DNA of 14,867 bases from JAWVZS01 sp964507825. GTDB lineage: Archaea; Thermoproteota; Nitrososphaeria; Nitrososphaerales; Nitrosopumilaceae. The position numbers were made by a program, and so were the translations under genes. The stretch's first letter is position 1; every line of letters starts with the position of its first letter. The DNA lies in assembly GCA_964507825.1 (NCBI GenBank), contig CAZDQM010000001.1, positions 1 to 14,867 on the forward strand, in the 5' to 3' direction. Below the pieces are notes generated by a model. It made no database searches. It was not told where the DNA came from and saw only the letters and a list, made by a program, of their open reading frames with translations. Positions 1 to 6,774 of this stretch are shown piece by piece.

Positions 1-288
1 ATCTCGTATCTTGTTGTGGGTAGTCTTGAGCTTGTTTGTACAGTTTTTTGAAATTGGTTTCTGTCACAACTACCGTCTGGTTGTACTAGTATTTGCGCAA
101 TATGGTTAATGCATTCTCACAAATTTGAGTGAAAATCTAGGTACGACGTGAACACATACTGAAAATTTTACCACTAGACAAGATGCGCATGATTTTCTGT
201 TTTATGCGAGTCCGATGAATCTCTGATTTTAACGGCATGCATAAATTTTGACTGGAATTTTCCCTAGGAGATCATGTACAAGACATGT
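1..288. other. Left margin without recognised gene
   Basis: I see no convincing coding frame, tRNA or repeat here. The sequence is AT-rich and lies beyond the 3' end of the HEAT-repeat gene. Confidence 0.5.
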
Positions 289-867
289 TTATTTGAGTAA
301 ATCATTTTTTTGACTGGCTATCGATATCAGCTTTCCTAGTTCCTCATCGTTTTCATTTGAAAAATTTTCTAGTTCATGTCCCGTCATGTTGTAATCAATA
401 TCGATGGCCGCCTTTAGCGCCGATCTCTTCACTTCCATGTTCTTGTCGGTAAAGCAGTGCCGAATCTCCATTTCAGCTTGAATTGCCTTGAGGTATCCTA
501 GCGCACCCAATGCACATGATCTAACCATGGCCCTGTCATCCCTTGTCAATTTTTTTAACGGGTTGATCGCGCATTGTGTTTTTCTATTTCCCAGAATCAG
601 CGCACAAAACGCCCGTACATTGCTTTCCTCATCATTTAGTGAATCAACAAGTGCTGCTGAAATGTCGTTTTTGTTTAACATCAGAGCGCCAAACGCCTCG
701 CCCCTAATCTCTATATCCGGATCATTTAACAATGAAATGATTTTTCTAACGACTGCATCATTGCTCGTCTGTGACATCGATTCTAACATGGTGATTTTGT
801 CCTGCTTTGCCAAGTCGTTTTCCATACTAGACATTTCTCCTAGCAATATTTGGTCGTTATTTTTCAT
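289..867 (-). CDS. HEAT-repeat (PBS-lyase-like) protein
   Basis: A 192-residue all-helical protein built of degenerate HEAT-like repeats. About five units of 30 residues can be followed from residue 25 to 165, with the recurring pattern of a hydrophobic helix, an acidic turn and 'VR/VK..A..AL' (for example IEIRGEAFGAL, SNVRAFCALILG, AMVRSCALGALGYL, MEVKRSALKAA). Such solenoids mediate protein-protein contacts. No enzymatic motif is present, so the partner is unknown. I choose the ATG at 867 over the GTG at 885 because AAGGGGA, a good Shine-Dalgarno site, lies a few bases before the ATG and would fall inside the coding region of the longer form. The gene is divergent from alba, about 170 bases away. 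The stop is TAA. No signal peptide or membrane segment is visible. It could equally be described as an armadillo-like solenoid. Confidence 0.75.
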   Translation of the reverse strand: MKNNDQILLGEMSSMENDLAKQDKITMLESMSQTSNDAVVRKIISLLNDPDIEIRGEAFGALMLNKNDISAALVDSLNDEESNVRAFCALILGNRKTQCAINPLKKLTRDDRAMVRSCALGALGYLKAIQAEMEIRHCFTDKNMEVKRSALKAAIDIDYNMTGHELENFSNENDEELGKLISIASQKNDLLK

Positions 868-1005
868 AAAATTTTCCCCTTGCACAAAAAGTGGCAGGGA
901 TGATATGGTATACTAGTACATGACGGCATCCGGCCCGAAAAACGGGTCGTCCTGTGCCTGAAATTCGGCTCATCGTATAGGCTATTCCGCAGAGCATCAT
1001 CTTAG

Positions 1006-1015
1006 CTTTAAATTA
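1006..1015 (+). promoter_or_regulatory. TATA box of alba
   Basis: CTTTAAATTA is centred about 26 bases before the ATG at 1037, the spacing expected for a leaderless archaeal transcript. It supports the ATG at 1037 rather than the TTG at 1031 as start. Confidence 0.6.
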
Positions 1016-1036
1016 TCCCAAGGTAGTGATTTGCTA

Positions 1037-1324
1037 ATGTCAAACGAAGCAAGAGACACCATATTCATTGGCAAGAAACCATTGATGGCATATGTTACTT
1101 CGGCATTGATTCAATTGGCGAACCTGCCTGTCGTGAACATCAAAGCAAGAGGTCTTAGCATCGGTCGTGCTGTGGATGTAGCTCAAATCATCTCACGCAA
1201 GACAGAAAATGCAGGATACTCTATCGGAGAGATCAAGCTAGGTTCTGTAACCCTAGAGTCCAACGACGGCAAAGCAAGAAACGTTTCAACAATTGAGATT
1301 GAAGTAAAGAAAAATACAGCATGA
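1037..1324 (+). CDS. albA: Alba family DNA/RNA-binding chromatin protein
   Basis: A 95-residue protein of typical Alba length and pattern: the N-terminal 'IFIGKKPLMAYVTSAL' strand-helix with the conserved tandem lysines of the nucleic-acid surface (one is the acetylation site in Sulfolobus Alba), then 'IKARGLSIGRAVDVAQII', the dimer-interface helix, and a C-terminal beta-hairpin (IGEIKLGSVTLES). Alba dimers coat archaeal DNA and also bind RNA. The start is ATG 1037, placed by the TATA box; the in-frame TTG six bases earlier is less likely. A weak AGGTAGTGA lies upstream. The gene is monocistronic, followed within two bases of its TGA by a hairpin and T-run and then by a convergent gene. Identity is secure; the paralogue number cannot be judged from one window. 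Confidence 0.95.
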   Translation: MSNEARDTIFIGKKPLMAYVTSALIQLANLPVVNIKARGLSIGRAVDVAQIISRKTENAGYSIGEIKLGSVTLESNDGKARNVSTIEIEVKKNTA

Positions 1325-1325
1325 T

Positions 1326-1345
1326 TGCGTAACACGCATTTTTTT
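1326..1345 (+). terminator. Hairpin plus T-run terminator of alba
   Basis: TGCGT and ACGCA (1326-1330, 1334-1338) pair around a three-base loop and are followed directly by seven T (1339-1345). This fits T-run-driven archaeal termination. It ends at the stop codon of the convergent gene (TAA 1346-1344). Confidence 0.65.
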
Positions 1346-2207
1346 ATCTTTTTGAACCTCTGTATTTTTTTTCCAATTTTCTAAATTTTCCCAACTCAAC
1401 AATATCATTAAACTGATCAAAGCTGACGGTCCGGCTTGCGGCCTTTGTAGTCGTGCCGGTATTTTTGAGCTCGGTGAGGATTTCAATGGTGGCGTACGTG
1501 TTTGCATACAGTATCGACAGTGGGTACAACACCATGTTAAAGCCGATTTTGTAAAGCTCTTCTGCAGGGATAATCGGGGTTGCGCCTCCTTCGATCATGT
1601 TTGCAACAAGCGATGCATCAATCGATCTGCCGATTTTCTTCATTTCATCGAGGGTTTGGGGAGCTTCGATGAATATTGCATCTGCACCGAGTTTTTTATT
1701 CTCCAACCCTCTTTCTATGGCGGCATCCAATCCCTCCGTGGCCCTAGCATCAGTGCGGGCCACAACGATAAACTCCTTGCTTTCTCTGGCATCGAGTGCG
1801 GAACCTAGCTTTTCAGTATATTCTTCTTGTGACGTAACCTCCTTGCCCTGCATGTGACCGCATCGCTTTGGCCATTTTTGATCCTCTAGGAATATTCCAG
1901 AAGCTCCGGCGGCCTCTAGCTCCCTTACCAGTCGCCATACGCTTAATGCATTGCCATATCCGGTATCTGCATCCACTATTACCGGTACCGGTGACGCCCT
2001 GCAGATCCTTCTTGCGTTCTCTACCGTTTCAGAGGCTCCTATGAACCCGTAATCCGGCATGCCAAACAACGTAGCAGATGTGCCGTATCCAGTCTGAAAC
2101 ATGGCTGAAAACCCCATGCTACCTGCAATTTTTGCCCCCATTGCATCAAAGACGCCAGGGATCACAAGGGGTCTTTTTTCCTCCAGTATGGAACGAAGCG
2201 ATTGCAT
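1344..2207 (-). CDS. Isocitrate lyase/PEP mutase superfamily C-C lyase
   Basis: A 287-residue TIM-barrel enzyme of the isocitrate lyase/PEP mutase superfamily, which acts on small 2-oxo or hydroxy di/tricarboxylic acids with Mg2+. Visible signatures are the Mg-binding 'VDADTGYGN' (residues 78-86), 'GIFLEDQKWPKRCGH' (104-118) and 'ARTDAR' (150-155). The catalytic loop reads KRCGH, with Cys116 in the place of the base used by methylisocitrate and isocitrate lyases; phosphonate-forming PEP mutases differ in this loop. A 2-methylisocitrate lyase or dimethylmalate lyase-like reaction therefore fits better than phosphonate synthesis. The length is like PrpB (about 290) and much shorter than classical isocitrate lyase. 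Start ATG 2207 has no Shine-Dalgarno site but a TATA box 26 bases upstream. No prp partner genes are nearby, so the substrate is not settled. Confidence 0.85.
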   Translation of the reverse strand: MQSLRSILEEKRPLVIPGVFDAMGAKIAGSMGFSAMFQTGYGTSATLFGMPDYGFIGASETVENARRICRASPVPVIVDADTGYGNALSVWRLVRELEAAGASGIFLEDQKWPKRCGHMQGKEVTSQEEYTEKLGSALDARESKEFIVVARTDARATEGLDAAIERGLENKKLGADAIFIEAPQTLDEMKKIGRSIDASLVANMIEGGATPIIPAEELYKIGFNMVLYPLSILYANTYATIEILTELKNTGTTTKAASRTVSFDQFNDIVELGKFRKLEKKYRGSKR

Positions 2208-2226
2208 GGTATTAGATGCAGGCCTG

Positions 2227-2238
2227 AATTATTTATGA
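2227..2238 (-). promoter_or_regulatory. TATA box of the lyase gene
   Basis: Read on the minus strand the box is TCATAAATAATT, centred about 26 bases before the ATG at 2207, indicating a leaderless transcript. Confidence 0.6.
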
Positions 2239-2488
2239 CTTGAGATTTATTGAAAGGGCGTGTCTAGCATAACCCAGCAAAAAGGGTATCTGGTTTGTTT
2301 CATGACTGGATACATGATACTTTAATCAAAGATGCTCATGCAGCTCAAAACCCACAAAGCCTGATTGACTTGCATTTGATTATATCCTGCAATCTAAAAG
2401 CTGTAGGTGTACCGTTACCTAGTCGATACTTTAAGACGTTGCCTTTACTGTTCCACACTTGGATAGTACGGGTGTTGCAATCTTGACG

Positions 2489-3001
2489 CTAGTCTATCTG
2501 GATCTCTTTTCCCTTTCTTCCAGCCGCATTTTTCTCCATTTTGTCAAGCTCTCCTTCTAGGAATTTTTTGTATTTTGCGGCCTCGACTTCTGTCATGTTT
2601 GCAACATTGGAGCTTAACATCGAACCCATGGTGATCACCTTTTCTAACATATCCATTGCAACAAATCTTCCCACGTTGCCTATTCTGAACAAGACATCCA
2701 TCTGCTTTTTGACAATGTCGTTGATTTTATCCACATCCTCTGCCGTCGTTATTCCCTTTTTGGTCAGCGTATACTTGCCATCCCTCGTCTCCTCAATCAG
2801 TCCCTCATCTAGCAGGCGCCCTAGCAACGGGTAAATCAGTCCGGGTGATGGCTTCCACATTCCGTTGCTTTTCTCCACTGCATGGTTGATGATCTCCTTT
2901 CCAGTATGCGGCTCTTTCTTTAATAGTTCTAAAATGAAATACCTAGAAAATCCTCGTGGAACTGATGAGCCTACCCTCTGAAACCATTCCCCAATCATCA
3001 T
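2489..3001 (-). CDS. PadR-family transcriptional regulator
   Basis: A 170-residue winged-helix regulator. Residues 18-85 carry the PadR fold (SRYFILELLKKEPHTGKEII, then 'SPGLIYPLLGRLLDEGLI' as recognition helix and start of the wing, then 'YTLTKKG'). Residues 90-165 form the long C-terminal helix used for dimerisation (DKINDIVKKQMDVLF; EAAKYKKFLEGELDKMEK). PadR proteins are ligand-responsive repressors, and the ligand cannot be read from sequence. Tandem ATGs at 3001 and 2998 are both possible starts; a GTG at 3013 lies inside the palindrome and is less likely. An 18-base perfect palindrome between the TATA box and the start suggests autoregulation. The gene is divergent from sdhA across about 138 bases, so an effect on sdh is possible but not shown. 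The stop is TAG. Confidence 0.9.
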   Translation of the reverse strand: MMIGEWFQRVGSSVPRGFSRYFILELLKKEPHTGKEIINHAVEKSNGMWKPSPGLIYPLLGRLLDEGLIEETRDGKYTLTKKGITTAEDVDKINDIVKKQMDVLFRIGNVGRFVAMDMLEKVITMGSMLSSNVANMTEVEAAKYKKFLEGELDKMEKNAAGRKGKEIQID

Positions 3002-3005
3002 GATG

Positions 3006-3023
3006 TATATCACTAGTGATATA
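3006..3023. promoter_or_regulatory. Palindromic operator at the padR-type promoter
   Basis: TATATCACTAGTGATATA is a perfect 18-base palindrome centred between 3014 and 3015. It lies between the padR TATA box and its ATG, overlapping the edge of the TATA box, where a bound dimer would block polymerase. Confidence 0.65.
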
Positions 3024-3030
3024 TATTAAC
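3019..3030 (-). promoter_or_regulatory. TATA box of the PadR gene
   Basis: Minus-strand GTTAATATATAT is centred about 23-27 bases before the tandem ATGs at 3001/2998, which have no Shine-Dalgarno site. Confidence 0.6.
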
Positions 3031-3101
3031 GATTCGGGGGTCAACATCACGCATACTTTAAGCCAATAACAGCTGGAACAATAACGATCGCTCGAATATA
3101 T

Positions 3102-3112
3102 TACATATTTAA
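3102..3112 (+). promoter_or_regulatory. TATA-like box of the sdh operon
   Basis: TACATATTTAA is centred about 33 bases before the sdhA ATG, giving an expected transcript start a few bases upstream of the codon (short or no leader). The neighbouring AATATATTA at 3095-3103 is an alternative. Confidence 0.5.
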
Positions 3113-3139
3113 CTCTGGAATTACAAGACTGACTGAATC

Positions 3140-4852
3140 ATGGTTGAAACCATTGAGTATGACTTGATCATTTGTGGCTCTGGCCTTGCAGGTCTTCGTG
3201 CAGCAACATCAGCAGCAAAGAGGGGACCACATCTAAGGATCGCAGTCATTTCCAAGGTACAAGTGATGCGCTCCCACTCTGTTTCTGCAGAGGGCGGCAC
3301 AGCGGCGGTACTTTTTGAGGACGAGGGGGATACCATAGAGTCCCACATTTACGATACCATAAAGGGAAGTGATTTTCTGGCAGACCAGGATGTAGCAGAA
3401 CGTCTTTGCAAGGAAACCCCAAGGGAGGTTTACCAGCTGGACAGGTGGGGAATGCCTTGGTCAAGAAGGGAGAATGGTAGGATTGATCAGCGCGCCTTTG
3501 GTGGTTATAGCTTTCCACGGGCAACCTATGCGTCAGACAAGGTGGGGTTCTTTGAAATGCAGACACTGTATGATACGTGTCAAAGGTTCGAAAATATCGA
3601 GTATCTTAATGAATGGTTTGTCACATCCATAATACATAACGGGAAAAAATTCCTAGGGATTACTGCCATTGAAATGTCGTCTGGTACATTTTATTCAATA
3701 AAAGGCAAGGCCCTGATCATTGCAACGGGCGGTGCAGGAAGACTGTATAGTTTTTCAACATATGCTCTATCATCAACGCCGGACGGACTAGACATGGCAT
3801 TTCGAGCCGGACTTGCACTCAAGGACATGGAGTTTGTCCAGTTTCATCCGACAGGAATCCTGCCATCAGGTATACTAATTACCGAAGGCGCCCGTGGGGA
3901 GGGAGGCCACCTGATCAATAACGAGGGAGAGCGCTTTATGAAACAGTACGCCTCCGGCAAGATGGAGCTTGCCCCGAGGGACATAGTATCGCGCTCGATC
4001 ATCACCGAGATCAATGAGGGGCGCGGGTTCAAGCACGAGACCGGCGTGGATTGCATGAAGTTGGATCTTCGCCACATAGGCGATGATGTAATCAAGGAAA
4101 AACTCGGTGGGATTCGGGAAATCTCAATCAAATTCTCAGGGATTGATCCGGCCAAGGAGATGCTCGACATCAGGCCGGTGTGCCATTACATGATGGGCGG
4201 CATTCACTCCAATATTGACGGCGCGACTGAGCTTCGTGGTGTGTGGACGGCAGGCGAGGCTGCATGCAACAGCACCCATGGATCAAACCGGCTGGGAGCC
4301 AATTCCACATCAGAATGCATAGTATGGGGAAGAATTACTGGGGAGCTGGCGGCCGAATATGCGTCACAGGAGACATTCATAGACGAATGGCCTCATCATG
4401 TCGTCGCCGCCGAAGAGAAGCGAATCTATGATGAGATATTTCGCGGTAACGGGGATGCCAATCCATATGAGGTAAGACAGGAGCTTACAGACATTCTCAA
4501 CGAAAAGGCATATGTTTACCGGGACGAGGCCAATCTTTTGGATGGCCTTCGAAGGCTTCGTGAACTACGCGATATGACCTGGAAGCATGTAGATGACAAG
4601 GCAAGGGAATACAACACTAACTTTGTTAATGTGATGGAATTGGACTCGATGTTCAGGGTGGCCGAGGTTGTCTTGGTGGGTGCAATTAACAGGAAGGAGT
4701 CTAGGGGGAGTCATGCGAGAACAGATTATCCAAAACGGGATGATGCAAACTTTTTACATCATACGCTTGCTTATTATGACACGACCGAGCCGATTATGAA
4801 GACATATCCCGTTACCATAACAAATTATCAACCCGTGGAGAGGAAATATTGA
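3140..4852 (+). CDS. sdhA: Succinate dehydrogenase flavoprotein subunit
   Basis: A 570-residue catalytic subunit of complex II, oxidising succinate to fumarate with FAD on the membrane surface. Visible parts are the dinucleotide-binding GSGLAG (13-18); 'RSHSVSAEGG' with His46 at the covalent FAD attachment site; HPTG (236-239); GARGEGG (250-256); 'LAPRDIVSR' with Arg280 as the likely proton-shuttle arginine; HYMMGG (349-354); and AGE plus GSNRLGANS (371-389), the C-terminal FAD contact. Length matches the family (about 570-590). It is the first gene of sdhA-C-D-B. No Shine-Dalgarno site is visible; an upstream TATA box suits a near-leaderless message. Its TGA overlaps the next ATG by one base. 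The presence of the covalent-flavin His and of a full anchor set argues for SdhA rather than aspartate oxidase. Confidence 0.97.
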   Translation: MVETIEYDLIICGSGLAGLRAATSAAKRGPHLRIAVISKVQVMRSHSVSAEGGTAAVLFEDEGDTIESHIYDTIKGSDFLADQDVAERLCKETPREVYQLDRWGMPWSRRENGRIDQRAFGGYSFPRATYASDKVGFFEMQTLYDTCQRFENIEYLNEWFVTSIIHNGKKFLGITAIEMSSGTFYSIKGKALIIATGGAGRLYSFSTYALSSTPDGLDMAFRAGLALKDMEFVQFHPTGILPSGILITEGARGEGGHLINNEGERFMKQYASGKMELAPRDIVSRSIITEINEGRGFKHETGVDCMKLDLRHIGDDVIKEKLGGIREISIKFSGIDPAKEMLDIRPVCHYMMGGIHSNIDGATELRGVWTAGEAACNSTHGSNRLGANSTSECIVWGRITGELAAEYASQETFIDEWPHHVVAAEEKRIYDEIFRGNGDANPYEVRQELTDILNEKAYVYRDEANLLDGLRRLRELRDMTWKHVDDKAREYNTNFVNVMELDSMFRVAEVVLVGAINRKESRGSHARTDYPKRDDANFLHHTLAYYDTTEPIMKTYPVTITNYQPVERKY

Positions 4853-5295
4853 TGGGAGATAATACAGACAGGCGAGAAGGAATCAAGGGAATGGCCAACC
4901 CTGGACGCTTTGGAATTGAACGCGTTGCGTATTGGCTCATGCGCCTGACTGGACTGGGGCTATTGGCATATTTTATTGGACATATTTACGAGACGGGCAA
5001 TATCTTGCAAGGAAAAATGGGATGGGATGAATTCTTGGCAATGACACAGACGACTGAGGGACATCTTGTTCTTACGATCGTGATTGGAATGTGCGTTTTC
5101 CATACTGTGAATGGAATTCGAATAATGCTTGGCCATGGAGGAGTTGGTGTTGGAAAGCCTGCAAGGCCGGACTATCCGTACGAACCTGCATCACAAAATT
5201 ACAGACACAAGATAGGAATCTATTCTGCAATTGTTCTAGCTGCAATTGCCATGATGTATGGCATGGCAGTAATGTTTGGTGAGCCACATGCGTGA
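4852..5295 (+). CDS. sdhC: Succinate dehydrogenase membrane anchor, cytochrome b556-type
   Basis: A 147-residue membrane protein with three hydrophobic segments (about 25-45, 68-92, 121-143). Arg31 with 'LTGLGLLAYFIGH' (His44) resembles the SdhC quinone-site and haem-ligand region, and 'FHTVNGIR' (His84, Arg90) is the second conserved block. It anchors SdhAB to the membrane and passes electrons to quinone, presumably menaquinone in this group. The start is ATG 4852 (TGATG overlap with sdhA), preceded at proper distance by GGAGAGG (4837-4843), a strong internal Shine-Dalgarno site. An in-frame TTG three bases earlier is not needed. The assignment of C versus D is by order and is conventional. 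Confidence 0.9.
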   Translation: MGDNTDRREGIKGMANPGRFGIERVAYWLMRLTGLGLLAYFIGHIYETGNILQGKMGWDEFLAMTQTTEGHLVLTIVIGMCVFHTVNGIRIMLGHGGVGVGKPARPDYPYEPASQNYRHKIGIYSAIVLAAIAMMYGMAVMFGEPHA

Positions 5296-5632
5296 AAGTC
5301 ACATAATGAAAATCCATTACGGTACCGCCCTAGCGGCAGTCGCATTTGTGGCAGTACACATACTGATGCGGATGACCCAGGGATTTTCAGAATCCCTAGA
5401 ATATGAAAATGTGCTGGCAAACTATCAATTCCTACCATATGCCGGAATGCTGGAAATAATCCTCATCCTCCTTTCAATCCACGGATTCAACGGCCTGCGT
5501 GTCATACTACTAGAGTTAAAACAGGGTAGGATTTATGAAAAGGCTGTTTCATATGGCTGTGTGGCCGGCATGCTCATATTAATCGGATACGGTTCTAGGA
5601 CGATTATCCTGACCGGCATGGGGATGGTATGA
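5288..5632 (+). CDS. sdhD: Succinate dehydrogenase membrane anchor subunit
   Basis: A 114-residue membrane protein with three hydrophobic segments (about 10-28, 50-72, 86-110). His24 in the first and 'IHGFNGLR' (64-71; His65, Arg71) in the second parallel the two conserved blocks of the preceding anchor. I choose ATG 5288 because GGTGAG lies just upstream and the start then overlaps the sdhC stop by eight bases, the coupling seen across this operon. ATG 5306 is an alternative without a good Shine-Dalgarno site. The gene ends in an ATGA overlap with sdhB. It should sit with SdhC in the complex II membrane domain and may share the haem or quinone pocket. Confidence 0.87.
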   Translation: MRESHIMKIHYGTALAAVAFVAVHILMRMTQGFSESLEYENVLANYQFLPYAGMLEIILILLSIHGFNGLRVILLELKQGRIYEKAVSYGCVAGMLILIGYGSRTIILTGMGMV

Positions 5633-6402
5633 AGATGGCGCAGGTATCCGGAATAGCCAGAGAGCAGACAGATACTCACATTTCGCCGTCCAAGAGCATC
5701 ACCCTTAGGATTGCACGGTACAATCCAGAGGTGGATACGGAATCTACATTCATGGAGTTTAGCATCCCATACGAGAGGTGGACCACCGTGCTTGAGGCAA
5801 TCTTGGAGGTCAAAAAACACTTTGATCACTCAGTTGCAGTGCGTTATTCATGCAGGCAGGCAACCTGTGGTTCCTGCGGGATGATAATTAACGGCAAGCC
5901 AAGACTTGCATGCTTTACAAAGATTAGCGAGCTGGACTCCGACGTCGTCACGGTTGAACCGATGAATAATTTTCCCGTGGTTCGCGACCTAGCCGTAAGG
6001 TTCGAGAAACTTTTTGACTCCCACCATAAGATCAAGCCGTACCTGATTCGTGATGATGACGAGGCCGATTATAGCACCAAGGAACTGTTACAGACGCCAA
6101 AGGAGCATGAGCAGTATATTCAGTTTGCAAACTGTATAAAATGCGGCCTGTGCAACTCGGCATGCCCGACCATGACCACCGATTCCTCCTTTGTAGGGCC
6201 TCAGGCCTTGGCCCAGGCATATAGGTACGTTGCAGATTCCAGAGACGAGGGAAAAGACAAACGTCTTAAGATCATTGACGAATCACATGGAATATGGCGA
6301 TGTCATTTTGCAGGATCTTGCAGTCAGGTCTGTCCCAAGGGGGTGGATCCTGCAATGGGAATTCAGTTGCTTAGAGGATACATGCTAGGGTTTCGCGGAT
6401 AG
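5629..6402 (+). CDS. sdhB: Succinate dehydrogenase iron-sulfur subunit
   Basis: A 257-residue subunit carrying electrons from FAD to quinone through three clusters. [2Fe-2S]: Cys75, Cys80, Cys83, Cys95 (CxxxxCxxC-x11-C). [4Fe-4S]: Cys169, Cys172, Cys175 in CIKCGLCNSACP. [3Fe-4S]: Cys179 plus Cys225, Cys231 and Cys235 share the remaining ligands, with 'CSQVCPKGVDP' typical of the third site. In place of the usual Asn before the middle Cys of that site it has Ser (AGSC). Start ATG 5629 overlaps sdhD by four bases (ATGA); GGGGATGG lies just upstream, and ATG 5635 is an alternative with better spacing. It ends in TAG only three bases from the stop of a convergent gene, so transcripts must overlap or end abruptly. 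Confidence 0.97.
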   Translation: MKMAQVSGIAREQTDTHISPSKSITLRIARYNPEVDTESTFMEFSIPYERWTTVLEAILEVKKHFDHSVAVRYSCRQATCGSCGMIINGKPRLACFTKISELDSDVVTVEPMNNFPVVRDLAVRFEKLFDSHHKIKPYLIRDDDEADYSTKELLQTPKEHEQYIQFANCIKCGLCNSACPTMTTDSSFVGPQALAQAYRYVADSRDEGKDKRLKIIDESHGIWRCHFAGSCSQVCPKGVDPAMGIQLLRGYMLGFRG

Positions 6403-6405
6403 ATC

Positions 6406-6726
6406 CTAGGCCTTTTTAGGATTCGGGCTGTTGTTGACTTGGTTGTTGATCTGTTCGGCCATAAAGTGATTTGACACGTTTACCTTTACATCATCTACCC
6501 CGTCAATCTGTAACAGGTTGTCATGAATATCCTGGCAGATCTTGAATCCAAACACCGCGGGGCAAAATGGGCTTGTTAGATGCAGGTCCACCTTGACGTT
6601 TGACTGTTCAATATCCACCTCATCAATCAGCTCAAGCTCGGTAATGGGCGTGTTGATCTCCGGATCAACTATCTGGGAAAGCTCGTCAAATATTTTCACC
6701 CGCAACTGCTTGATGTCCTGTGACAT
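6406..6726 (-). CDS. MIP18/DUF59-family Fe-S assembly-type protein
   Basis: A 106-residue single-domain protein of the MIP18 (DUF59) family related to SufT and PaaD. It shows 'IVDPEINTPITEL' (19-31), the family's N-terminal motif, and 'LTSPFCPAVFGF' (50-61) with Cys55, the conserved reactive cysteine of the family's 'T.PGCP' block. The C-terminal 'GVDDVKVNV' strand completes the fold. The family helps load or carry Fe-S clusters onto target proteins. The gene is convergent with sdhB (three bases between stops) and shares a promoter region with argH. A role in maturing the adjacent Fe-S protein is inference. ATG 6726 has no Shine-Dalgarno site and a TATA box 23-24 bases upstream (leaderless). 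The tail after residue 90 is Asn-rich and probably disordered. Confidence 0.85.
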   Translation of the reverse strand: MSQDIKQLRVKIFDELSQIVDPEINTPITELELIDEVDIEQSNVKVDLHLTSPFCPAVFGFKICQDIHDNLLQIDGVDDVKVNVSNHFMAEQINNQVNNSPNPKKA

Positions 6727-6745
6727 ACCGGCAAATCGTCGATGC

Positions 6746-6753
6746 TATATATA
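6746..6753. promoter_or_regulatory. Single symmetrical TATA box shared by two divergent genes
   Basis: TATATATA is its own reverse complement and lies in the 48-base gap between the two genes. Its centre is about 23.5 bases from the DUF59 ATG (6726) and 25.5 bases from the argH ATG (6775). Both starts lack Shine-Dalgarno sites, so both fit leaderless transcription from the same box. Confidence 0.65.
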
Positions 6754-6774
6754 ACCATTTTAAAGCGTAACATA

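Noticed and set aside
932..948. GC hairpin GGCCCG-AAAAA-CGGGTC between the HEAT and alba genes
   Set aside because: Six pairs with one G-T in a divergent intergenic gap; no role can be argued from position, so it is not called as a feature.
2295..2486. 63-residue plus-strand ORF between the lyase and PadR genes
   Set aside because: No recognisable domain, no TATA box at a proper distance and no Shine-Dalgarno site; the composition looks random. The 281-base gap shows no tRNA or clear structure either.
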